Source: an uncultured Pelagibacteraceae bacterium (GTDB lineage Bacteria; Pseudomonadota; Alphaproteobacteria; Pelagibacterales; Pelagibacteraceae). Taken from it: 64,000 nucleotides of DNA. Position numbers and translations under genes: made by a program. This document shows, in pieces, positions 35,005-46,559 of this stretch; the first letter of the stretch is position 1, and each line of letters begins with the position of its first letter. Location: positions 36,057 to 100,056 of the forward strand of contig CACJWS010000005.1 in assembly GCA_902596975.1 (NCBI GenBank), given 5' to 3'. The notes below the pieces were generated by a model. The model worked only from the letters and a program-made list of their open reading frames with translations, did not search any database and was not told the DNA's origin.

Positions 35005-35119
35005 TAGGCAAGATCACTTCAATTTTTTTATTGGGGGATGGGAAATCAATCTGACTCAAAACAACAATAGACAAAATTAATATAAAAAAAATTATTCCAG
35101 CTTTAATTGCAAATTTCAT
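34979..35119 (-). CDS. Small single-span membrane protein (46 aa)
   Basis: The ORF starts MKFAIKAG, continues with a hydrophobic helix at about 8-22 and then a polar tail (QIDFPSPNKKIEV...). It overlaps the start of the 579-aa exported protein by 26 nt, suggesting coupling and a shared envelope function. It is divergent from aroK with 96 nt between starts. From memory, similar tiny membrane proteins with a DxPxP tail occur near aroK in other alphaproteobacteria, but I cannot verify that. Confidence 0.5.
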   Translation of the reverse strand: MKFAIKAGIIFFILILSIVVLSQIDFPSPNKKIEVILPNENFKTIK

Positions 35120-35215
35120 ATTATGTTATATTCCTTTGTAGTATAATGTTTTAAAAGCATATAATTTTGTAAAATCAAAATAAGACATATTTGTGTTTTT
35201 TCAACTTAGAAATAT

Positions 35216-35740
35216 ATGGAATCAAATAAAAATCTAGTTTTAGTAGGTATGATGGGTTCGGGAAAGACATTAATTGGAAAATTGATTTCTAAACAAACCA
35301 AACTTAAATTTATTGATTTAGATGATAAAATTGAAGAAAAAGAAAAAATGAAAATTACAGAAATTTTCAAAAAAAAGGGAGAAAAATACTTCCGTGAATG
35401 TGAAGAAGAAATAACATTGTCATGTTTAAAAGGTGAGAAACAAATTTTATCACTAGGTGGAGGTGCATATATTAATACTAATATTAGGAAAGAATGTAAG
35501 AAGAGTTCTTTTAGTTTTTGGTTGAACTGGAAAAAAGATATATTAATTAAAAGAATAAATGGTAGCAAAAAAAGACCTCTGGCTATGGCATTAAGTGAAA
35601 CAGATCTAGAGAAACTAATAAATGAAAGAGCTAGAATATATAGTTTGGCAGATTTCACAATTAATTGCGATCAGCTAAATAAAAATGAAATAGTAAATAA
35701 AATTATAAAAAAATATGAAACAAAAAATAATAAAGGTTAA
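35216..35740 (+). CDS. aroK: Shikimate kinase
   Basis: Phosphorylates shikimate. The P-loop is MMGSGKTLIGK, the DLDDKIEE motif follows, and the GGGAYI substrate loop is intact. The length is 174 aa. Possible promoter: TATAAT at 35142-35147 preceded by TTTG-G, about 62 nt before the inferred leader end; no good -35. It overlaps aroB by 26 nt. Confidence 0.94.
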   Translation: MESNKNLVLVGMMGSGKTLIGKLISKQTKLKFIDLDDKIEEKEKMKITEIFKKKGEKYFRECEEEITLSCLKGEKQILSLGGGAYINTNIRKECKKSSFSFWLNWKKDILIKRINGSKKRPLAMALSETDLEKLINERARIYSLADFTINCDQLNKNEIVNKIIKKYETKNNKG

Positions 35741-36830
35741 AACTAAAAGTAAAAATTACGAAGTTCATATTGGTACCAATCTAATTTCAAAATTAAGAAA
35801 TATTTTAAAAAAAAATAAAATATTATTTTCAAAATGTTTAATTGTAATTGACAGCAATATACCAAATAAATTTAGAAAATTACTCTTAGGAAATTTAAAA
35901 AATCAAAAAATTTATACTTTAAATTTTAGTGCAAATGAGAAAAATAAAAGCAACTTAAGTATCGATAAAATACATAATGTTTTATTTAAAAATAATTTTT
36001 ATAGAGAGGACTGTATAATTTCATTTGGTGGAGGAATTACAGGAGATGTAGTTGGATATGCAGCCAGCACATTTAAAAGAGGAATAAAATTTATTAACAT
36101 ACCCTCCACTTTATTAGCTCAAGTAGATTCTTCTATAGGCGGAAAAACAGGTATTAACAATAAATTTGGAAAAAATCTTATAGGAAGTTTTTATCAGCCA
36201 GATTTAGTAATTTCAGATATTAATTTACTACATACCCTCCCTAAAAGAGAAATTATATGTGGATATGCTGAAATACTAAAAAGTAGTTTAATTGATAGCA
36301 AAAAAAATTTTGTTTTTTTAGATAAAAATTTTAATAAAATTTTAAACCTAAAAGGAAATTTTATAATTAACGCAATTTTAAATAGTTGTTTATTAAAAAA
36401 AAAAATTATTGAAAAGGATGAAAAAGAAAAAAATTTAAGAAAATCTTTAAATCTTGGCCATACCTTTGCTCACGCATATGAGGCTACGCTTAGTTACTCA
36501 AAAAAATTAAATCATGGAGAAGCTGTTATTTTTGGTTTAATGAATGCTGTAAATTTTAGTAAAGAAAAAAAAATTATTTCAGATTCAAATTCAGAATTAA
36601 TAAATAATCATATTAAAAAGATAGAAATTAAAAATAAATATAAAGATCTTTTTAACAAAAGGAAAATTACATCAATTCTAAATTTTATGAAAAGTGATAA
36701 AAAAAATAAATCAGAAAGTATAAACTTAATATTAATAAGGAATTTTGGAAAATTAAATCTAAATTATCAAGCCAAATCTAGTGAATTGAACAAGTTTTTG
36801 TTAAAAGAATTAAATAAAACTTATTTGTAA
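35715..36830 (+). CDS. aroB: 3-Dehydroquinate synthase
   Basis: An NAD- and zinc-dependent step from DAHP to dehydroquinate. Motifs: GGGITGDVVGYAASTFKRG, STLLAQVDSSIGGKTGIN, and zinc-ligand regions EILKSSLI and LNLGHTFAHA..HGEAV. The length is 371 aa. An 11-nt A run near 36396 (within LLKKKII) stays in frame. The 3' end overlaps the convergent bolA by 21 nt. Confidence 0.95.
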   Translation: MKQKIIKVKTKSKNYEVHIGTNLISKLRNILKKNKILFSKCLIVIDSNIPNKFRKLLLGNLKNQKIYTLNFSANEKNKSNLSIDKIHNVLFKNNFYREDCIISFGGGITGDVVGYAASTFKRGIKFINIPSTLLAQVDSSIGGKTGINNKFGKNLIGSFYQPDLVISDINLLHTLPKREIICGYAEILKSSLIDSKKNFVFLDKNFNKILNLKGNFIINAILNSCLLKKKIIEKDEKEKNLRKSLNLGHTFAHAYEATLSYSKKLNHGEAVIFGLMNAVNFSKEKKIISDSNSELINNHIKKIEIKNKYKDLFNKRKITSILNFMKSDKKNKSESINLILIRNFGKLNLNYQAKSSELNKFLLKELNKTYL

Positions 36831-37070
36831 AGAATGAATATCAGTTTTCAATTCTTCGCTTAAAATTTTGTAAATTACTTTATTAGAATGAATTCTACTC
36901 GTTTTTTTTAATATGTCAGAGTTTATTTCTAATTTAATATGAAATTTGCCTGTCTGATGTGAATTGTGTTTTAAATGCTTATAAGTATTATCAATTACCT
37001 TTACGTCTTTTATGGAAGTGTCTTTCAAAAGTTTATTTTCAATTTTTTTTGAAAGTTGATTAATATCCAT
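36810..37070 (-). CDS. BolA-family protein
   Basis: An 86 aa class II KH-like protein; BolA partners with monothiol glutaredoxins in iron-sulfur handling and stress regulation. The GKFHIKLEI and RIHSNKVIYKIL segments with conserved His are visible. I take the ATG at 37068-37070; the longer frame to 37148 would cross the divergent J-domain gene. Only 20 nt separate its start from that gene. The bolA-J domain-cobS-cobT neighbourhood is alphaproteobacterial. Confidence 0.85.
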   Translation of the reverse strand: MDINQLSKKIENKLLKDTSIKDVKVIDNTYKHLKHNSHQTGKFHIKLEINSDILKKTSRIHSNKVIYKILSEELKTDIHSLQISFI

Positions 37071-37080
37071 TAAACTAGAT

Positions 37081-37090
37081 ATTATATAAT
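37081..37090. promoter_or_regulatory. Palindromic ATTATATAAT between divergent bolA and J-domain genes
   Basis: A perfect 10-bp palindrome contains TATAAT on both strands and fills half of the 20-nt gap between the two start codons. On the minus strand it would place the bolA start about 3-4 nt before its ATG. On the plus strand the -10 abuts the ATG, so the J-domain gene would need another promoter. Chance occurrence in AT-rich DNA is plausible. Confidence 0.35.
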
Positions 37091-37624
37091 ATGAAAAATA
37101 TTTGTGAATGGAATAATTGTAACGAAGAGGGACTTTACAAAGCTCCAAAAGAAAAGGATAACAGCAAAGAATATAGGCTTCTCTGTCTTGAGCATGTAAG
37201 GGAGTTTAATAAAAGCTGGAATTATTTTTCAGGTATGAGCGACGAACAAGTAATCAACTTTTTAAAATCTGACATTACATGGCATAAACCAACACAGAGT
37301 TTTAGCTCTTCAGATAATTTTTTCAAAATATTGTGGAATAATACTTTAAAAGATGAAAACGGAAAATTTAAAGATTTTAGTAGCTTGAATCATATGAATA
37401 AGTTTAAGTTTAATAGTAATGATCTTAAAGCCTTTGAAATTTTGGGTGTTGGAGTTGGTTTAAAATGGGCAAAAATACAAGAAAAATTCAAAAGACTTGT
37501 GAAAAAATTTCACCCTGATATGAATGCTGGCAATAAAAAATTTGAAGATAAGCTTAAAGTAATAACTTTAGCTTATACCCAATTAAAAAATACTTATAAG
37601 GACAAAATTGACAACAAATATTGA
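37091..37624 (+). CDS. J-domain (DnaJ-like) co-chaperone with N-terminal cysteine motif
   Basis: 177 aa. The C-terminal J domain (about 112-172) has the HPD tripeptide at 141-143, needed to stimulate Hsp70 ATPase. The N-terminus has Cys5, Cys10, Cys32 and His35, spaced like a small zinc site. The middle is a polar linker. Such short J proteins sit next to cobS/cobT in alphaproteobacteria. The 3' end overlaps cobS by 17 nt, suggesting a chaperone role for the AAA+ complex (inference). Confidence 0.85.
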   Translation: MKNICEWNNCNEEGLYKAPKEKDNSKEYRLLCLEHVREFNKSWNYFSGMSDEQVINFLKSDITWHKPTQSFSSSDNFFKILWNNTLKDENGKFKDFSSLNHMNKFKFNSNDLKAFEILGVGVGLKWAKIQEKFKRLVKKFHPDMNAGNKKFEDKLKVITLAYTQLKNTYKDKIDNKY

Positions 37625-38582
37625 ACAGACCCCAGATATTAAATTATCGATTAAACAAACATTCGGTATAGATTCTGATATGGAAGTGGACGCATTTTCA
37701 AAAAAAACTGATTATGTGCCAGATATAGATAAAACTTATAAATTTGATAAAGACACAACTTTAGCAATCCTGTCTGGATTTTCATTTAATAAAAGAGTTC
37801 TTGTACAAGGTTATCATGGAACAGGTAAATCCACACATATAGAACAAATTGCAGCCAGATTGAACTGGCCATGTATAAGAATTAACTTAGATAGTCATGT
37901 TAGTAGAATAGATTTAATTGGCAAAGACTCAATTGTAATCAAAGATGGCAAACAAGTCACAGAATTCAAGGAGGGAATTCTTCCTTGGTCAATACAAAAT
38001 CCAGTAGCTTTAGTATTTGATGAATATGATGCTGGTAGACCAGATGTGATGTTTGTAATTCAAAGAGTCTTAGAAGCTGAGGGAAATTTTACTTTATTAG
38101 ACAAGAATAAGGTCATTAAACAAAATAAATATTTCAGACTATTTGCAACATCAAATACTGTTGGTTTAGGAGATACAACTGGTCTCTATCACGGAACGCA
38201 ACAAATAAACCAGGGACAAATGGATAGATGGAACATTGTTACAACATTAAATTATTTAGCTTTGGAAAAAGAAATGGAAATTATTTTAGGAAAAAATAAA
38301 TCTTTAGATAATAATAAAGGTAAAGAGAGAGTTGCAAACATGATAAAAGTTGCGACACTTACAAGAAAAGGCTTTATTGCTGGAGATATTTCAACTGTTA
38401 TGAGTCCAAGGACAGTACTACATTGGGCAGAAAATTCTGAAATATTTAAAGATGTGGGCTATGCATTCAGAGTAACTTTTTTAAATAAATGTGATGATGT
38501 AGAAAAGAATACAATCGCAGAATACTATCAAAGATGTTTTGGCGAAGAACTGCCAGAGTCAATGATAAATATTCAGGTTTAA
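37608..38582 (+). CDS. cobS: CobS-type AAA+ ATPase of cobaltochelatase
   Basis: The 324 aa AAA+ subunit that with CobT drives CobN in aerobic cobalamin synthesis. Walker A is GYHGTGKST (68-76), Walker B is [10 protein letters not shown], and an N-terminal helical segment IKQTFGID is typical of CobS. The start is TTG 37608, inside the J-domain gene. No cobN or other cobalamin gene occurs in this window, so the target of the complex is open. Confidence 0.88.
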   Translation: MTTNIEQTPDIKLSIKQTFGIDSDMEVDAFSKKTDYVPDIDKTYKFDKDTTLAILSGFSFNKRVLVQGYHGTGKSTHIEQIAARLNWPCIRINLDSHVSRIDLIGKDSIVIKDGKQVTEFKEGILPWSIQNPVALVFDEYDAGRPDVMFVIQRVLEAEGNFTLLDKNKVIKQNKYFRLFATSNTVGLGDTTGLYHGTQQINQGQMDRWNIVTTLNYLALEKEMEIILGKNKSLDNNKGKERVANMIKVATLTRKGFIAGDISTVMSPRTVLHWAENSEIFKDVGYAFRVTFLNKCDDVEKNTIAEYYQRCFGEELPESMINIQV

Positions 38583-40372
38583 TGAACAAAGATGATCTTA
38601 TAAAAGAGCAATTTAAACAAGCTTTAAACTCAACAATTAAGGCCATTTCAGGAGAAACATATCCATTAAAAGACAAAAAAAATTTAAAAGAATTTAATAT
38701 TTCCAAGTTTGATAATTTAAAAGATAAGGAAAACTTTATTAAATTAAGAGCCGAGGCAGACTCAGAGGCATTGAAAAGAAAGTTTTCTGATAACTCCACT
38801 TTGGAACAAAATATTCCAAAAACACCTACTTGCCATACACTGTATAAAATTTCTGAAAAAATAAGATATGAACTTTTAGGGTCACAAATGATGAAGGGAA
38901 TTTCTAAAAATTTAATGACCAAATATAACAATAAAATTGGTATGGCAAAATCTGAAAATATAAAAAAGAAAGAACAGTCTAATGTTTCTGAAGCTTTTGA
39001 ATATTACATGCTTAATAAACTAATGAATGTAAGTTTATCTGAAAGTGCTAAAAAAATTTTATCATACTGGAAAGATGACTTTGAAAAATCTTTAGATAAA
39101 CACATAAATTTTTTAAAAGAAAATGCAGAAAATCAAAATATATATAATTCTAAAATATCCGAAATTCTTCAGAACATGGAAATCTTCGAATCCGATGAAG
39201 AAAATAAAAAGGAGGAGCAGAAAGAAGATGAGCAAGACAAAAATAATTCAAAAGATGACCAAAAAACTGATAGCGGAGAATCTCAGGAAAGAGAAGAAGA
39301 TGAAAGTATTAATGAAGGCGTTGATAGTTCTGACGAAATGAATGAATTTAGGCTTGATGAGCAGCTAGGGAACGATGATGCTGAAGATAATGAGATAGAA
39401 AATATTGTCCAGAAAAAAAATTTAGGAATAAGTAATAAAGAATATAAAATATTTACTTCAGAATTTGATGAGACAGCAAAAGCAGAAACATTGGAAAATT
39501 CTGAAGAAATTTCAAAACTAAGAAAAAATTTAGATCAACAGCTAACTAGTTTCCAAGACATAATTACTAAACTTGCAAATAAATTACAAAGACAGTTACT
39601 TGCAAAACAAAATAGATCTTGGGAGTTTGATCTTGAAGAAGGTTTATTAGATAGTTCAAAATTACCAAGAATAATAATTGATCCATATAATTCTCTTTCT
39701 TTTAAAAAAGAGAAAGATTTAGAGTTTAAAGATACAATTGTGACTTTACTCATAGATAATTCTGGATCTATGAGAGGAAGGCCAATTACTATTGCTGCTC
39801 TTTGTGCTGATATATTGTCTAGAACATTAGAGAGATGCTCGGTTAAAGTTGAAATTCTTGGTTTTACAACAAAAAATTGGAAGGGCGGTAAAAGTAGAGA
39901 AAAGTGGAATAAACTTGGAAAATTAAAAAATCCAGGACGTTTAAATGATTTAAGACACATAATTTATAAATCTGCCGACACTCACTGGAGACAATCAAAA
40001 AAAAATTTAGGCTTAATGTTAAAAGAAGGTTTACTTAAAGAAAATATTGATGGTGAAGCTATTACTTGGGCTTTCAATAGACTTAAAAAAAGAAAAGAAG
40101 AAAGAAAAATTCTTATGGTTATTTCAGATGGAGCACCGGTTGATGACTCAACATTGTCTGTTAACTCTGGTGATTTTTTAGAAAAGCATCTAAAACAAAC
40201 TGTAAAATCAATAGAAAACAAAAGTGATATCGAAATTCTTGCTATAGGTATAGGCCATGATGTTTCAAGATATTACAAAAAAGCGATAAAAATTGCTGAT
40301 GTTCAAGAGTTAGGTGATGTAATGATTGGTCAGCTTAGTGGTTTGTTTGAAAGTAATAAAAAATTACACTAA
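38582..40372 (+). CDS. cobT: CobT-type VWA subunit of cobaltochelatase
   Basis: Partner of the CobS ring. The 596 aa protein has an N-terminal CobT domain, a strongly acidic Glu/Asp/Ser/Lys-rich linker at about 200-270, and a C-terminal von Willebrand A domain with MIDAS DNSGS (Asp392, Ser394, Ser396). I use ATG 38582, which overlaps the cobS TAA (TAATG); the longer frame to 38534 would intrude into cobS. The 3' end overlaps the convergent regB-like gene by 9 nt. Confidence 0.88.
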   Translation: MNKDDLIKEQFKQALNSTIKAISGETYPLKDKKNLKEFNISKFDNLKDKENFIKLRAEADSEALKRKFSDNSTLEQNIPKTPTCHTLYKISEKIRYELLGSQMMKGISKNLMTKYNNKIGMAKSENIKKKEQSNVSEAFEYYMLNKLMNVSLSESAKKILSYWKDDFEKSLDKHINFLKENAENQNIYNSKISEILQNMEIFESDEENKKEEQKEDEQDKNNSKDDQKTDSGESQEREEDESINEGVDSSDEMNEFRLDEQLGNDDAEDNEIENIVQKKNLGISNKEYKIFTSEFDETAKAETLENSEEISKLRKNLDQQLTSFQDIITKLANKLQRQLLAKQNRSWEFDLEEGLLDSSKLPRIIIDPYNSLSFKKEKDLEFKDTIVTLLIDNSGSMRGRPITIAALCADILSRTLERCSVKVEILGFTTKNWKGGKSREKWNKLGKLKNPGRLNDLRHIIYKSADTHWRQSKKNLGLMLKEGLLKENIDGEAITWAFNRLKKRKEERKILMVISDGAPVDDSTLSVNSGDFLEKHLKQTVKSIENKSDIEILAIGIGHDVSRYYKKAIKIADVQELGDVMIGQLSGLFESNKKLH

Positions 40373-41644
40373 TTTTTTTAAATTTTTATTTTCCCACTCT
40401 ATTTTTACTTCAGCTCCACCTCTAGTTTCTGAATTTCTAATTGTTATTCTGGCTGAATTTTTTTCTAATAAAGTTTTGCCTATAAAAATCCCTAAGCCTA
40501 AACCAGTTTTTTTATTATCTTTAGGTTTAAGTGTCTTAATATAAGGCTCTCCAATCTTATTAAGTATATCTTTTGGTATACCAGGACCATCATCCTCTAT
40601 TGTTATTTCAGTCTTTTGACTGTCACTTTTGATAGCAATATAGATATTTTCACTTGAAAATTTGTTAGCATTTCCAATAAAATTTCTCAAACCATAAACA
40701 ATTTCAACAGATTTTAGTATTTCAAATGAGTTAGAATCTTGCTCTTTATCAATATTGAAATTCTTATTTGAAATTTCCCGAAATGAGTTAACTATCTCAT
40801 TGATGTAATCGTAAAGCGTTTTATTTTTGTCAATAAAATCATCTTCTATAGTAGGATTTAATGTTAGTTTTTTTAAAATATCATTACACCTGTTAACTTG
40901 ACTAATTAATAGTTCGAGATCTTTTTTTACATCGTCATTATCTTTAAATTGATCAAATAAATCGTGAGAAATAATTTTAATTGTAGACAATGGAGTGCCA
41001 AATGAATGGGCTGCAGCTGCGGCTTGTCCCCCGAGTGAAACAAGTTCGTGTTCTTTGGAAATTACTTCTTGGATTTTATCTAAAGCATCTTTCCTAAGAT
41101 TTGTTTCTTGTCCAAAAATAAAAGCAAAATAATTCAAAAAAAATAGTGCAATTATCAGTGCTAGAGGAATTGCATAGTAATAATACAAGCTAATACTATA
41201 TTCATCCAATGGTTTTGGCATTTCATAATGATAAAAAGTTAAAAATATAATTGATGCTAGAGTAATTACAATTAAAGCAATATTTGTTTTAATATTTAAA
41301 TTGGATGCAGCGAATACGCTTGGAATCAAAAGAAATATTGAAAATGGATTTAAAATACCTCCAGATAAATATAGCAAAGCACTCAATTGAAGAATATCTA
41401 AAGATAAAAAATTAAAAGAGGAAACATTTGAAAGTAAAGGTTTTTTATAAAAAAATATTAAGTATAGATTACTTAAAACTCCAACAAAAATAATCAGATT
41501 AGATAAAATAAAATTAAATTCGAAATTAAAAACAAATTTTACCGTGTTTATAGTTATAAATTGACCTAAAATTCCTATCCATCTTAAATTGACATAAGTA
41601 GATTTATTCAATGATGCTGCTTTGACAGATTCTTTTAAATCCAT
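40364..41644 (-). CDS. regB: RegB/PrrB-type redox sensor histidine kinase
   Basis: 426 aa with about six N-terminal membrane helices (20-175). The quinone-binding GGxxNPF motif is at 95-101. The H box [18 protein letters not shown] has phospho-His213. The RCNDIL redox box has Cys253, matching the cysteine that forms redox-sensitive disulfides in RegB. The HATPase domain follows ([29 protein letters not shown]). It directly follows gyrB with no spacer. No response regulator is adjacent. Confidence 0.85.
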   Translation of the reverse strand: MDLKESVKAASLNKSTYVNLRWIGILGQFITINTVKFVFNFEFNFILSNLIIFVGVLSNLYLIFFYKKPLLSNVSSFNFLSLDILQLSALLYLSGGILNPFSIFLLIPSVFAASNLNIKTNIALIVITLASIIFLTFYHYEMPKPLDEYSISLYYYYAIPLALIIALFFLNYFAFIFGQETNLRKDALDKIQEVISKEHELVSLGGQAAAAAHSFGTPLSTIKIISHDLFDQFKDNDDVKKDLELLISQVNRCNDILKKLTLNPTIEDDFIDKNKTLYDYINEIVNSFREISNKNFNIDKEQDSNSFEILKSVEIVYGLRNFIGNANKFSSENIYIAIKSDSQKTEITIEDDGPGIPKDILNKIGEPYIKTLKPKDNKKTGLGLGIFIGKTLLEKNSARITIRNSETRGGAEVKIEWENKNLKKLV

Positions 41645-43872
<2,228 letters not shown>

Positions 43873-43962
43873 TGGCGGAGAGAATGGGATTCGAACCCAT
43901 GATAGAGTTTCCCCTATACACGCTTTCCAAGCGTGCGCCTTCAACCGCTCGGCCACCTCTCC
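43873..43962 (-). tRNA. tRNA-Ser(GGA)
   Basis: 90 nt with encoded CCA and discriminator G73. It has a class II structure with a long variable arm (TATAGGGGAAACTCTA). The acceptor is GGAGAGG/TTCTCTCC (G7.T66 wobble), and the anticodon stem CACGC/GCGTG holds loop TTGGAAA with anticodon GGA. It starts 1 nt after the stop of the methyltransferase gene, so it is probably processed from that mRNA. Confidence 0.95.
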
Positions 43963-43963
43963 T

Positions 43964-44752
43964 TTAATCACTATTTCTAAATGCACATAACGATGTATTT
44001 CTGATATTTAAGATGTTTTTCTCTCTGGAAATTTCATTTAGGTAATTCACAATATTTTTAGCAGACTGTTTACCAGGCACGTAATCATGCCATAAAATTA
44101 TTCCGTTTTTATTGAGCATTTTGAATGATTTCTCCGTATCATTTTTTACAACGGAATAAGTATGACCTCCATCTATGAATATTAAATCAAATTTATTTAT
44201 ATATTTACTCTCATCAAACTTTGTTGAGTCTTCGAAAATAATGTTAATTTTATTTTCAACATCAGTACCAGAAAATAGAAATTTTTCATATATGCTCTCA
44301 TTTAATATATTTCTAAATGAAATCTTATTATCTATATTTTTTTTACTTAAATTTTTTACCTGGTCTGGGCCAAGAGTTAAAGATGTAATTTTAGCATCTT
44401 TATTTGAATTAAGTGCCATCAAATAAGTAGTTTTTCCACTACAAGTACCAAATTCAAATATATAATTACTTTTTTTGCTTAACACAGATATTATCCATGC
44501 TTCATAATCAGAGGTCATTCCTACAATTTTATTTTGTGGAGAAATAATAAAACTTTTAATTATAGTGTCTTCTTTTGGGCCTTTTAAATTTTTACTTATC
44601 AATTTCTCATCAAAAATTTTGTCTAGCTCAGATATATCTATTTGTTTTATTTTACTTTTATAAAATAAATTTCTAACTTTTTTTTTGTTTATTTTATATG
44701 TTAGAAACAAAATTATTAAAAATAAAATTAAAATTATAATTTCTTTTGTCAT
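43964..44752 (-). CDS. Membrane-anchored class I SAM-dependent methyltransferase
   Basis: 262 aa. One N-terminal transmembrane helix (about 4-21) is followed by a Lys-rich stretch and a Methyltransf_24-like Rossmann domain. Motif I is [12 protein letters not shown], and the acidic motif is [12 protein letters not shown], ending in LWHDY. This IDGGH pattern is common in methyltransferases of glycan or small-molecule pathways; the substrate is unknown. It overlaps lepA by 4 nt and abuts tRNA-Ser. Confidence 0.75.
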   Translation of the reverse strand: MTKEIIILILFLIILFLTYKINKKKVRNLFYKSKIKQIDISELDKIFDEKLISKNLKGPKEDTIIKSFIISPQNKIVGMTSDYEAWIISVLSKKSNYIFEFGTCSGKTTYLMALNSNKDAKITSLTLGPDQVKNLSKKNIDNKISFRNILNESIYEKFLFSGTDVENKINIIFEDSTKFDESKYINKFDLIFIDGGHTYSVVKNDTEKSFKMLNKNGIILWHDYVPGKQSAKNIVNYLNEISREKNILNIRNTSLCAFRNSD

Positions 44753-46557
44753 TCTTTATTAATTCTTAAAACACCTATGAATGCTTCTTGAGGAATCTCA
44801 ACTTTTCCAAATTGCTTGGCTCTAGCTTTACCTTTTTTCTGTTTTTCTAGCAGCTTTCTTTTTCTATCTGTTGCTCCACCTCCATGGATTTTTGTTAAAA
44901 CATCTTTTTTAAAACCCTTGATGGTTTCTCTAGCAATAATTTTACCACCAATAGCTGCTTGAATCGGTATCATGAAGTTGTGTCTTGGGATTAAATCTTT
45001 TAATTTTTCACAGACCTCTCTACCTGTGGTTTGAGCAAAATCTTTATGTATCATCATTGCAAGAGCATCAACAGGTTCTGAGTTTACAAGTATATTCATT
45101 TTTACTAGATCTCCTTCTTTGTGATCTATAATTTCATAATCAAAACTAGCATATCCACTAGTCATAGATTTAAGACGATCATTAAAATCAAATACGACTT
45201 CATTTAAAGGTATCTCATAATTAATTACAGCGCGATTTCCTGAATAACTTAAATTAGTTTGAATACCTCTTTTATTTTGACATAACTTAATAATCGATCC
45301 CAAGTATTGGTCAGGAGAGATAATTGTGGCTTTAATCCACGGTTCTTCAATAAATTTTATGTAAGTCGGATCTGGTAAATTTGATGGATTTTGAAGTTCG
45401 ATAATTTCACCATTATTTAAGTGAACTTTATAAACGACACCAGGTGTTGTAGTTAATAAATTTATATCAAATTCCCTTTCAAGTCTTTCTGTGATTATTT
45501 CAAGGTGTAAAAGACCTAAAAATCCGCATCTAAAACCTAGTCCTAAGGCAGATGATGATTCTGCTTCGTAAGAAAAACTTGCATCATTTAATTGTAATTT
45601 AGCAAGTCCATCTTTTAATTTTTGATATTCAGAACTATCTACAGGAAATAAACCACAAAAAACTACTGGTTTACTCGGTTTGAAACCTGGTAATGCGTCA
45701 TTGAGAGGATTTTCTGCATCGCATATAGTGTCTCCAACTTTAGTTTCTGATAAAATTTTAATACCAGTTGTAATAAAACCTATTTCTCCAGCGTTAAGTT
45801 CACTCACATCTTTTGCCTTAGGAGTAAACACACCAACTTTTTCTACAATATATTCTTGATTTGTAGACATCATTTTTATTTTCATATTTTTTTTTAGTTT
45901 TCCATCTATAATTCTCACTAATATAACTACTCCAAGATACGTGTCATACCAGCTATCAACTAATAAACATTTTAATTTGCTATTTTTTTCACCTTTAGGT
46001 CCAGGCAAAGAGTTAATGATTTGCTCAAGAATTTCATCTATTCCTTGTCCAGTTTTTCCAGAGCAAGGAACAGAATTAGATGTATCTATACCAATCACAT
46101 CCTCAATTTGATTATTTGTTTTCTCAAGATCAGATGCTGGTAAATCAATTTTATTTAATACTGGAATAATCTCATGATTTATATCAAGTGCTTGGTATAC
46201 ATTTGCGAGTGTTTGAGCTTCAACTCCTTGAGTGCTATCTACAATTAATATTGAACCTTCGCACGCATAAAGGCTTCTACTAACTTCATAACTAAAATCT
46301 ACATGTCCTGGGGTGTCTATAATATTTAAAGTATAATTTTTCCCATTTTTAGCTTTATAATTTAATTTAACTGTTTGTGCTTTAATTGTTATACCTCTCT
46401 CTCTTTCTATATCCATAGAATCAAGTACTTGAGATTTCATTTCTCTATCACTCAAACCTCCACATTTATGAATTATTCTGTCAGCTATAGTTGATTTCCC
46501 ATGATCTATATGAGCTATAATTGCAAAATTCCTAATGTTGTCTATTGTATCACCCAT
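44749..46557 (-). CDS. lepA: Elongation factor 4 (LepA)
   Basis: A ribosomal GTPase that back-translocates or remodels stalled or initiating ribosomes. G1 is [10 protein letters not shown]3 is DTPGHVDF and G4 is NKIDLP. The LepA-specific C-terminal domain ends in [19 protein letters not shown]. The length of 602 aa is standard. It lies 2 nt after pheT. Confidence 0.97.
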   Translation of the reverse strand: MGDTIDNIRNFAIIAHIDHGKSTIADRIIHKCGGLSDREMKSQVLDSMDIERERGITIKAQTVKLNYKAKNGKNYTLNIIDTPGHVDFSYEVSRSLYACEGSILIVDSTQGVEAQTLANVYQALDINHEIIPVLNKIDLPASDLEKTNNQIEDVIGIDTSNSVPCSGKTGQGIDEILEQIINSLPGPKGEKNSKLKCLLVDSWYDTYLGVVILVRIIDGKLKKNMKIKMMSTNQEYIVEKVGVFTPKAKDVSELNAGEIGFITTGIKILSETKVGDTICDAENPLNDALPGFKPSKPVVFCGLFPVDSSEYQKLKDGLAKLQLNDASFSYEAESSSALGLGFRCGFLGLLHLEIITERLEREFDINLLTTTPGVVYKVHLNNGEIIELQNPSNLPDPTYIKFIEEPWIKATIISPDQYLGSIIKLCQNKRGIQTNLSYSGNRAVINYEIPLNEVVFDFNDRLKSMTSGYASFDYEIIDHKEGDLVKMNILVNSEPVDALAMMIHKDFAQTTGREVCEKLKDLIPRHNFMIPIQAAIGGKIIARETIKGFKKDVLTKIHGGGATDRKRKLLEKQKKGKARAKQFGKVEIPQEAFIGVLRINKE

Positions 46558-46559
46558 TT

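Noticed and set aside
35206..35658. 150-codon hydrophobic minus-strand frame over aroK
   Set aside because: Antisense to an intact aroK. Apparent membrane character arises because Lys/Glu codons reverse to Phe/Leu/Ser codons.
36390..36415. 11-nt A run inside aroB as a possible frameshift
   Set aside because: The frame is continuous through conserved motifs on both sides; the run encodes Lys codons. Slippage is possible but not needed.
37071..37148. 26-codon extension of bolA
   Set aside because: It runs antisense through the J-domain gene start and is not BolA-like; ATG 37070 fits the family.
38534..38581. 16-codon N-terminal extension of cobT
   Set aside because: It overlaps the cobS 3' end by 49 nt, whereas ATG 38582 gives the TAATG junction used elsewhere in the window and the expected CobT start.
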